The notes below the pieces were generated by a model that was not told the DNA's origin, did not search any database, and saw nothing but the letters and a program-made list of their open reading frames with translations. 5,404 nt of DNA from contig VGGM01000128.1 in assembly GCA_016868515.1 (NCBI GenBank), forward strand, positions 1-5,404. The letters are read 5' to 3'. The DNA comes from Bacteroidota bacterium. GTDB lineage: Bacteria; Bacteroidota; Bacteroidia; Bacteroidales; VadinHA17. This document shows, piece by piece, positions 1 to 5,306 of this stretch (position 1 is its first letter; every line of letters starts with the position of its first letter). A program made the translations under genes and the position numbers.

Positions 1-87
1 AATAAAAGAACGTGTTTTTATTAACAATAATACTATAACATATTAACAATCAATTAGTTATTATTTTTTGTCATGTACTAAGATTTT
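1..87. other. AT-rich non-coding leader before the fibre gene
   Basis: By my count only 15 of 87 bases are G or C, far fewer than in the genes beside it. All three plus-strand frames are broken by stops, and the frame of the following gene is closed by TAA at 79-81. An 8-bp direct repeat, TTAACAAT, occurs at 21-28 and 43-50, with starts 22 bp apart (about two helical turns). The stretch at 62-70 resembles the Bacteroidota -7 box TAnnTTTG but is one base too long, and I find no TTG at the usual upstream spacing. It may hold the promoter of the next gene, or it may be unrelated sequence brought next to a truncated gene. Confidence 0.5.
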
Positions 88-2304
88 GTGGTTAATTCCG
101 ACTGTGTGAGGGTTTTTATCGACAACAACCCTGCCAAGGCAAGCAAGGGAGGATTTGCCATTGGCAGTTTTGATGAATCGAAAGCAGTTATCAACGAATA
201 CCTGAGGGTTACTGATGACAGCACCCGTGTTTATGTAAGCAGTGGCTCAAAATCGTCAAAGGGTGGCTTCGCAATAGGAAGCTTCGATGAGTCGAAGAAG
301 GGTCCCGTAGTGAACTTTACCTCGCTGACCCCGGAAAACTACTTTATCGGTCATGGCAGCGGTGCAAAAACAACAACCGGTCTCTACAACTCATTCATCG
401 GATACGAAGCCGGCTTCGATAACACCGAAGGCAGCCGCAACGTACTGCTTGGCTACAATGCCGGCAGGTCTAACTCACTGGGCTATAACAACATTTTTAT
501 CGGATACGGCAGCGGTTTCACCAATACAACGGGATATCATAATGTTGCCATCGGAACATTTGCCGGATATCTTGGAACAACTACAGTTAGCAATGTGTTT
601 GTAGGGGACTCGGCCGGATATGGAAATACAAACAGTTTCAATGTCTTTATTGGCAAGGGAACCGGAAAGGTTAATACAGGTCAGTACAATTCATTCGTGG
701 GGTTTCAGTCGGGTATGAAGAATACAAGCGGAGCAAACAATGTTATGGTGGGCTATCGTTCAGGTTATTCCAACACTACCGGATCGAACAACGTGGCTAT
801 CGGTAACATGGCAGGTTACCTGGGAACGACAGGGGCAAGCAATGTTTTTCTTGGAGACTCGGCAGGATATGGAAATACAAATAGTTTCAATGTCTTTCTT
901 GGAAAGGGCAGTGGTAAGGCAAATACCGGTCAGTATAATGCGTTTATGGGTTATCAGGCAGGCATGAAGAATACTATAGGAGCCAGTAATGTATTCATCG
1001 GGAACCAGAGTGGATACAGCAACGTATCCGGCGGCTTTAATACCTTTTTGGGTTATCAGGCCGGCTACTCAAATACTGCAAGCTATAACTCATTCATCGG
1101 GTATCAGGCAGGTAAGGCAAATACATCGGGTGGCTACAATGCTTTCTTTGGTTATAATGCCGGTACAGCGAATACTACAGGTTCGAGGAATGTATTTATC
1201 GGATACGAATCAGGGGTCGCAAATACAACCGGCGGATACAATGCCTTTATTGGCAACAATGCCGGCCGGGCAAATACCACAGGTGTATATAACGTTTTTA
1301 TTGGTCATAACAGTGGTTTCAGCAATACTCTGGGACAGCACAATGTATTTATCGGATATGAGGCCGGATTCAGCAACCCGGGATCAGATCTCTATGAGGG
1401 TAATTATAATGTCTTTATGGGTTACTGGGCAGGCAGGCTGAATACCATCGGACAGAGCAACGTCTTTGTAGGTGACAGGGCTGGCTGGCAGAATACCGCC
1501 GGCAGGTACAACACCTATCTGGGAAAGAACGCCGGACAAAACGGAGTCCTTGGCAATTTCAATACTATGATCGGAGCACAGGCAGGCGAATTCAAAACCG
1601 GCGGTGACAGGAATATCTTTATTGGCAACTCCGCGGGATCATCCAATACCTCAGGGTCGACAAATATCTTTCTCGGAGTACAGGCTGGTTCAGGCAATAC
1701 CGGAAGCAGTAACATATTTATAGGCAACCAGGCAGGCTCAACTACAGATGCAGCCAGCAACAGGCTTTATATTGAGAACTCCTCAGGCTCTCCTCTTATT
1801 TATGGAGAATTTGACAACAGACAAGTATCACTTAACGGTAAAACCGGTATAAACCGTAACGCCGTTACCAACACCCTGGAGGTAAACGGAACAGCTTCAA
1901 AAACCACGGTGGGTGACTGGCTTGCCAACTCCGATGCCAGGATAAAGACTGATGTTTCTGACATAGATAACGCAGTTGAGACTATAATGATGCTGCACCC
2001 TGTCAAATTCAGGTATTCTGATGAGTGGCTGGCGCGCTATCCCTCAATTGAGAACAGAGTATATTATAACTTCATTGCCCAGGAATATGGCAGGGTGTTC
2101 CCAGAACTTGTGAAGGGAAGCGGGGAATACCTTGAAGGCCAGGCTGATGAAGTGCTCCAGATTGATACATGGAATGCTCAGGTAGTTTCAATCAAGGCCA
2201 TGCAGGAACTGATTATTGAGAACAGGCAACTTAAATCAGAGGTCGATAATCTGCGAGAAAGGGTAGCCCAGATAGAAGCATTACTTCTGAATTTAAACAA
2301 GTAG
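88..2304 (+). CDS. repeat-rich fibre-like protein with C-terminal peptidase S74 autoprocessing chaperone domain (possibly 5'-truncated)
   Basis: The 738-residue product is probably a trimeric surface or fibre-like protein. Residues 19-70 carry two copies of an S-K-G-G-F-A-I-G-S-F-D-E-S-K motif. Residues 84-557 hold 28 tandem repeats of 16-17 residues, typically N-x-F-I-G-Y-x-A-G-x-x-N-T-T-G. A linker follows (LIYGEFDN at 570-577, LEVNG at 597-601). Residues 615-738 match the peptidase S74 / endosialidase intramolecular chaperone family: S-D-A-R-I-K at 615-620, then a conserved FIAQEYGRVFPELV stretch at 662-675, and a leucine-rich coiled coil at about 705-735. In characterised members this domain trimerises the fibre, then cuts itself off before the serine. 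A beta-helical stalk is inferred from repeat spacing. The GTG at 88 is the only plausible start after the in-frame TAA at 79-81; the first internal Met is near residue 210. No signal peptide or Shine-Dalgarno is visible. The two codons between stop and GTG (Asp, Phe) still fit the repeat pattern, which suggests a lost 5' end. Reading frame and S74 call are firm; the start and export route are not. Confidence 0.9.
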   Translation: MVNSDCVRVFIDNNPAKASKGGFAIGSFDESKAVINEYLRVTDDSTRVYVSSGSKSSKGGFAIGSFDESKKGPVVNFTSLTPENYFIGHGSGAKTTTGLYNSFIGYEAGFDNTEGSRNVLLGYNAGRSNSLGYNNIFIGYGSGFTNTTGYHNVAIGTFAGYLGTTTVSNVFVGDSAGYGNTNSFNVFIGKGTGKVNTGQYNSFVGFQSGMKNTSGANNVMVGYRSGYSNTTGSNNVAIGNMAGYLGTTGASNVFLGDSAGYGNTNSFNVFLGKGSGKANTGQYNAFMGYQAGMKNTIGASNVFIGNQSGYSNVSGGFNTFLGYQAGYSNTASYNSFIGYQAGKANTSGGYNAFFGYNAGTANTTGSRNVFIGYESGVANTTGGYNAFIGNNAGRANTTGVYNVFIGHNSGFSNTLGQHNVFIGYEAGFSNPGSDLYEGNYNVFMGYWAGRLNTIGQSNVFVGDRAGWQNTAGRYNTYLGKNAGQNGVLGNFNTMIGAQAGEFKTGGDRNIFIGNSAGSSNTSGSTNIFLGVQAGSGNTGSSNIFIGNQAGSTTDAASNRLYIENSSGSPLIYGEFDNRQVSLNGKTGINRNAVTNTLEVNGTASKTTVGDWLANSDARIKTDVSDIDNAVETIMMLHPVKFRYSDEWLARYPSIENRVYYNFIAQEYGRVFPELVKGSGEYLEGQADEVLQIDTWNAQVVSIKAMQELIIENRQLKSEVDNLRERVAQIEALLLNLNK
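142..297 (+). repeat. two copies of a 38-residue-period N-terminal repeat
   Basis: Fourteen residues, S-K-G-G-F-A-I-G-S-F-D-E-S-K, are identical at residues 19-32 (142-183) and 57-70 (256-297), 114 bp apart. By eye, 11 of the 14 codons differ between copies, including AGC against TCA for the first serine. The residues before the second copy (EYLRVTDDSTRVYV) resemble those before the first (FVVNSDCVRVFI), so the repeat is longer than the motif and the first copy appears to run into the start of the gene. Confidence 0.85.
337..1758 (+). repeat. 28 tandem 16-17-residue stalk repeats (about 48-51 bp each)
   Basis: Starting at Asn84 and ending at Ser557, the protein divides into 28 units that each open with Asn, followed by a hydrophobic triplet and Gly (N-V-F-I-G), then x-x-A/S-G, and usually N-T-T-G near the end. 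Most units have 17 residues; units 6, 7, 11, 12, 15, 27 and 28 have 16, and unit 21 has 22. Regular hydrophobic triplets alternating with Gly/Asn turns suggest stacked beta-strands, as in beta-helix or YadA-head-like rolls. This fold is inferred from the pattern, not from a structure match. DNA identity between units is moderate, so the array is mostly old. Confidence 0.9.
490..987 (+). repeat. tandem 249-bp superrepeat (two copies of a five-unit block)
   Basis: Units 4-8 (490-738) and units 9-13 (739-987) align unit for unit, with the same 17-17-16-16-17 length pattern. Shared landmarks include GYLGTT, GDSAGYGNTNSF and NTGQYN. DNA identity is high in the middle of the block, for example around 604-690 against 853-939. 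This indicates a duplication of 83 codons inside an existing array, more recent than the base repeat. Confidence 0.85.
1930..2301 (+). other. peptidase S74 intramolecular chaperone domain; predicted self-cleavage before Ser615
   Basis: This 124-residue C-terminal module begins at Ser615 in the context L-A-N-S-D-A-R-I-K. In the endosialidase-type chaperone family, cleavage occurs just before the serine of an S-D-x-R-x-K motif, and the serine with the nearby lysine (here Lys620) is thought to form the catalytic dyad. Both residues are present, so the domain looks competent. Cleavage would release residues 615-738 and leave a 614-residue fibre. The last 30 or so residues have the heptad-like Leu/Ile/Val spacing expected of the terminal coiled coil. 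Confidence 0.8.
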
Positions 2305-2306
2305 AG

Positions 2307-3134
2307 TTATCTGTAGGCCGACCAGGTCCGGCGTTCACTGCCTTTAAGTGAGCTGCCGGATATTTTCCTGCCGTCAACCCTGCCGGTATAGGTAATATCT
2401 CCTGCGGAGAAAACAATGTCATTTCCATTAAGCTTTCCCTCAATCGAGTGCCTCTTACCTTCTGGCGTTGTTAATTCGCCTTCAAGCATCTGAAATTTCT
2501 GGACAAGTATAAGCTGACCGCCTTCCTGAAGTTTCCATTTACCATCTACATCTGCCGGTACTATCCATAGGTATGCGATATTCCAGGAGACCTCATCATC
2601 AAGCGTAACAGTATCATCTGCAATCCATTCCATCATACTGAATGTGTTTGATACGATGCGGGTGCCTGGCTTCATCTCAAGCAGTTGCGGCCTTAGCCTC
2701 AGATTGATGTCAGTAAGCAGGAACATGGTTACAACCGTAGCCTCGGTAAAATCATACTTAAAGAGGTCGGCCACAATAAACTCTGTCTTGTCGGCCACAC
2801 CCTCTTCGGCCGCATTGCGTTTTGACAGCTCCACCATATCGGGATTGTATTCAATCCCTATTGCCCTGACACCCATTTTTGCTGCTGTAATCACTGTGCG
2901 TCCGTCGCCCGAACCAAGGTCGATCAGAAAGTCATTCTTACTGACCTTAGCCAGCCTTAGCATGCTGTCGACTAATATCTGGGGGGTAGGAACCCATACA
3001 ACGTCCTTACCGCTCTGCCCAACTACCGGTTCGAACTCTTTTGCATTCCCCTTGACCTGGGAAGAAACCTGCGCTGACAATCCGATGAACACCGCTGCTG
3101 TCAGAATTATGTCAATCAGTCTCCTGTTTTTCAT
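2307..3134 (-). CDS. exported protein with class I SAM-dependent methyltransferase domain and C-terminal beta domain
   Basis: The product has 275 residues. The N-terminus (K-N-R-R, then a hydrophobic run at about 6-20, then A-Q-V-S-S-Q) reads as a signal peptide, probably cut near residues 25-26. A Rossmann-type methyltransferase domain follows at about 48-195. Motif I is IDLGSGDG at 71-78, the acidic residue after strand 2 is Glu95 in GIEYNP, and Asp123 lies in FIVADLF. The PTPQ segment at 49-52 is typical of this methyltransferase group just before the fold. Residues from about 196 to 275 form a small Gly-rich segment of likely beta strands ending W-S-A-Y-R, which I cannot name. The substrate is unknown. 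A SAM-binding fold outside the cytoplasm is odd, since SAM is cytoplasmic, so either the N-terminus is a membrane anchor facing inward or the domain does something else. The gene is convergent with the fibre gene with a 2-bp gap. The start at 3134 is the ATG that yields the complete signal sequence; no Shine-Dalgarno is seen. Confidence 0.85.
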   Translation of the reverse strand: MKNRRLIDIILTAAVFIGLSAQVSSQVKGNAKEFEPVVGQSGKDVVWVPTPQILVDSMLRLAKVSKNDFLIDLGSGDGRTVITAAKMGVRAIGIEYNPDMVELSKRNAAEEGVADKTEFIVADLFKYDFTEATVVTMFLLTDINLRLRPQLLEMKPGTRIVSNTFSMMEWIADDTVTLDDEVSWNIAYLWIVPADVDGKWKLQEGGQLILVQKFQMLEGELTTPEGKRHSIEGKLNGNDIVFSAGDITYTGRVDGRKISGSSLKGSERRTWSAYR

Positions 3135-3440
3135 GGTCTTTTATTAATTTGTACTTTATCTATATCTTGGCTGGCAGGAATAAAAACGCAAGTTACACTC
3201 TTTTACTTTTAATATTTCTTAAAAAATACTAAAGTTTTAACCACTAAGTAATCAATAATATTCTACCACCGGATGGTCTGAAAAGCATTACAGAGCAGAA
3301 CAGATAGTGCGAAAAGACTGCTGTATAACAGATGATTGCATGGCATACAAGATGACATTCACTACCTGTCAGAGAAAAGAAATTCTTAACTTGAGGTCGC
3401 CAATATTTGCCGGCCTTTTGTTTAACCAGCTATAGCTTAT
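3135..3440. other. divergent intergenic region, no gene seen
   Basis: This 306-bp stretch lies between the divergent starts of the methyltransferase and metallopeptidase genes and must carry both promoters if each is transcribed separately. It is AT-rich from about 3180 to 3270 and more mixed afterwards. I found no open frame of useful length, no tRNA-like fold and no strong inverted repeat. The best match to a Bacteroidota -7 box on the plus strand is AATATTTG at 3402-3409, one mismatch from TAnnTTTG, but the nearest upstream TTG (3391-3393) is much too close to be its -33 element. No promoter is called. Confidence 0.6.
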
Positions 3441-5099
3441 ATGAAAAAGGTAATCAGGATTTCTATCGTCATTATTTTCGCAATGACTTCGCTGAGCACT
3501 GAGGCTCAAAGATCATCAGAACGTGTTGTTCCACTTAGGGATAAGGCATTCCGAGTGGCGGTTCTCTCGTACGTGCAGGAGACATGCACATTCTGCCCCG
3601 ACCCCGCCGGATTGGATGCATGGCTCGGTGCCGGGCAGCCAACCAACAGACTCCTGCGGGGAGGCGATGGCGATGGCTATATCAGCGGCTTTGAGGAGCG
3701 GATGGTGGCCTATGGCGGTGTTGAGATAGTCGGTATAACTTCACCGGCCGGTATGCCGGTCGGCGGTTCTTCACGAAGCTGGAACTCCTGGGAATCGTGG
3801 GTTTATTTTACCGACCTTATGAAGAAGGATCTGAAGGAGAAGGGGCCTTTCAATGGAGTTCACCTGGCGCTGCATGGGGCAATGGCAGTAGTCGGGGTGG
3901 CAAGGCCTGAGGCTGAGCTTGCAAAGATGGTAAGAAGCATCTGCGGTTCCGACTGCATTATTACCGTAAGTCTCGACCTGCATGCCTGTGTTGATGCCGA
4001 GCTCACAGGGCCGGGCGCTGCAAATGCAGTATTTGCGGTAAAGCGGTTTCCTCACTACGACACCAGTCTTATGGGACAGTATGCTGCCGATGTAATGATC
4101 AGGTCGATGATGGGAACATACAAGCCTGTCGTAGCCGTACGTAAACCGGGGGTAATCACCCCAAGCTTCTTTCAGGGAACAGCCCGTTACCCCGCGAAGG
4201 AGATTATGGAGAGGGCAAGGATATGGGAATCAAGGGCAAAGGATGTATATGTGTCGGTCAACTTCGGCTTTGCATATGCCGATGTTCCCGATAACGGAGC
4301 CTCAATATTTGTTGTTACCAACGGCGATCAGGAACTTGCCGATGAGATTGCCGATGATATGAACAAGTTCTACTGGGATCATCGTAAGGATTTTGTCTTT
4401 AAGGAGATATACGATACCGAATCGGGTGTAAAACATGCCCTCGAGGCAGTTGCAAACAAGAGACTGCCGGTTGTAATTGCCGACGGGTGCGACAGAACCG
4501 GGGGTGCAACATATATAACCAATGAACTTATCCGCAGGGGAGCAGCTAACTTCTGCATCGGAACCCTTACCGATCCGGAGTTCATCGATATGATAAGATC
4601 GAAACAAATGAAGGTGGGAGACCATACCGGACCTGTCAAGGTTGGGGGAACAACCGATATCTTCTCGGGCGATCCGGTAAAAATCGATGACGCGGTTATT
4701 GAATTCGCCAATAACAGCTCAGTCGTCCTGCTTTTTGGAAACAACAACCGCATAGTCGTTTCACGAACCCTTGTTCAGGTTACCGATCCGGGCTGGCACG
4801 CCAGGTTCGGAATTGATTTCAGCAAACTCGACATTGTGGTTCACAAGACCAGGGTGCACTTCTTCAGGGGCTATTATGAGACCGGTATTGCCGGTGACAA
4901 TTACACCGGAACAATTGTTAAGATAGAGGTTCCCAGCTGGGGACCAGCCGACGTTACCAAAATCAAATATGTGAACGGAGGGCAGCATTTGTATCCTCTC
5001 AAAATGAACCGTGAAATGGGGCATATATGGGACAGGCCCTATATTGGTGACAAGGATATGATTTTTCAAACAGGGGAGGGGCTGGTGCTTCGGAAATAG
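3441..5099 (+). CDS. exported M81 family (MlrC / microcystinase C-like) metallopeptidase
   Basis: The product has 552 residues. It begins with a signal peptide: K-K-V-I-R, a hydrophobic stretch at 6-17, and a likely cut in T-E-A|Q-R after residue 22. The two-domain M81/MlrC layout follows: the N-terminal domain at about 37-335 and the C-terminal MlrC domain at about 345-535. Family landmarks are Q-E-T-C-T-F (46-51), LALHGAM (142-148), SLDLHA (177-182), KRFPHYD (201-207), DPE (378-380) and HFFRGYY (473-479). By analogy with MlrC, Glu47, Asp179, His181 and His205 should bind zinc. MlrC hydrolyses linear microcystin peptides, but most M81 members have no known substrate, so microcystin degradation should not be assumed. 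Length is near the family norm plus a signal peptide. The loop that usually reads D-N-P-G-G-G is D-R-T-G-G-A here (351-356). The ATG at 3441 is chosen because it gives the full signal peptide. The gene is monocistronic by layout. Confidence 0.88.
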   Translation: MKKVIRISIVIIFAMTSLSTEAQRSSERVVPLRDKAFRVAVLSYVQETCTFCPDPAGLDAWLGAGQPTNRLLRGGDGDGYISGFEERMVAYGGVEIVGITSPAGMPVGGSSRSWNSWESWVYFTDLMKKDLKEKGPFNGVHLALHGAMAVVGVARPEAELAKMVRSICGSDCIITVSLDLHACVDAELTGPGAANAVFAVKRFPHYDTSLMGQYAADVMIRSMMGTYKPVVAVRKPGVITPSFFQGTARYPAKEIMERARIWESRAKDVYVSVNFGFAYADVPDNGASIFVVTNGDQELADEIADDMNKFYWDHRKDFVFKEIYDTESGVKHALEAVANKRLPVVIADGCDRTGGATYITNELIRRGAANFCIGTLTDPEFIDMIRSKQMKVGDHTGPVKVGGTTDIFSGDPVKIDDAVIEFANNSSVVLLFGNNNRIVVSRTLVQVTDPGWHARFGIDFSKLDIVVHKTRVHFFRGYYETGIAGDNYTGTIVKIEVPSWGPADVTKIKYVNGGQHLYPLKMNREMGHIWDRPYIGDKDMIFQTGEGLVLRK

Positions 5100-5110
5100 T
5101 TGCACGGTGC

Positions 5111-5157
5111 AGGGCATAGGGCATAGGGCATAGGGCATAGGGCATAGGGCATAGGGC
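5111..5157. repeat. tandem heptamer array, AGGGCAT, six copies plus a partial
   Basis: Six perfect copies of AGGGCAT run from 5111 to 5152, followed by AGGGC at 5153-5157. Two degenerate copies, AGGCAT (5186-5191) and GGGGCAT (5192-5198), lie past the hairpin. The array starts 12 bp after the stop codon of the metallopeptidase gene. Copies are identical, which suggests recent slippage or active turnover. Confidence 0.95.
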
Positions 5158-5158
5158 C

Positions 5159-5175
5159 AGCCTTCGCCAAAGGCT
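5159..5175. repeat. small inverted repeat between tandem arrays
   Basis: AGCCTT at 5159-5164 pairs perfectly with AAGGCT at 5170-5175 around the 5-base loop CGCCA. The stem is short and no T-run follows on either side, so it is not a standard intrinsic terminator, though it sits between two convergent genes where a bidirectional terminator could be expected. Confidence 0.5.
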
Positions 5176-5198
5176 ACGGCTGACAAGGCATGGGGCAT

Positions 5199-5258
5199 TA
5201 CGCCATTACGTCACTACGTCACTACGTCACTACGTCACTACATTACGTCATTACGCCC
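5199..5258. repeat. tandem octamer array, TACGTCAC and variants
   Basis: Four perfect TACGTCAC copies run from 5207 to 5238. They are flanked by TACGCCAT (5199-5206) on the left and by a 5-base remnant TACAT (5239-5243), TACGTCAT (5244-5251) and TACGCCC (5252-5258) on the right. Perfect copies lie in the centre and variants at both edges, as expected when an array grows and homogenises from the middle. A run of six T follows at 5259-5264. Confidence 0.9.
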
Positions 5259-5272
5259 TTTTTTAATACTTT

Positions 5273-5305
5273 AACTCGTAACTCGTAACTCGTAACTCGT
5301 AACTC
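5273..5305. repeat. tandem heptamer array, AACTCGT, four copies plus a partial
   Basis: Four perfect AACTCGT copies run from 5273 to 5300, followed by AACTC at 5301-5305. The array ends one base before the stop codon of the convergent minus-strand gene. Written as CGTAACT, the unit shares a CGTnACT core with the neighbouring octamer (CGTCACTA), so these two arrays may be related. Confidence 0.93.
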
Positions 5306-5306
5306 T

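Noticed and set aside
62..70. Bacteroidota -7 promoter box for the fibre gene
   Set aside because: The TA and TTTG parts are separated by three bases instead of two, and no TTG lies at the expected upstream distance.
353..1441. Open frames on the plus strand in another frame (353-604, 740-967, 989-1441)
   Set aside because: They lie inside the fibre gene and are open because the repeat unit lacks stops in that frame; their products are low-complexity shadows of the repeats.
1515..2443. Minus-strand open frames at 1515-1760, 1800-2006 and 2231-2443
   Set aside because: They are antisense or out of frame to the fibre and methyltransferase genes, which have clear family motifs.
2644..3147. A 167-codon plus-strand open frame
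   Set aside because: It is antisense to the methyltransferase gene, whose SAM motif and signal peptide are clear; the product resembles no family I know.
5101..5111. Palindrome TGCACGGTGCA right after the metallopeptidase stop
   Set aside because: The 5-bp arms have a one-base centre, so no RNA hairpin can form, and nothing links it to a known operator.
3771..5198. Minus-strand open frames over the metallopeptidase gene (3771-4055, 4302-4625, 4379-4753, 4761-5198)
   Set aside because: All are antisense to the M81 gene; the last is lengthened only because the AGGGCAT array reads through as a short C-P-M-P-Y-A-L repeat.
5193..5264. Intrinsic terminator from GGGC (5193-5196) pairing with GCCC (5255-5258) before six T
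   Set aside because: Only four base pairs match and the enclosed 58 bases are repeat units that do not extend the stem well.
5111..5305. CRISPR array
   Set aside because: The units are 7-8 bp and directly adjacent, with no spacers and no cas genes nearby.
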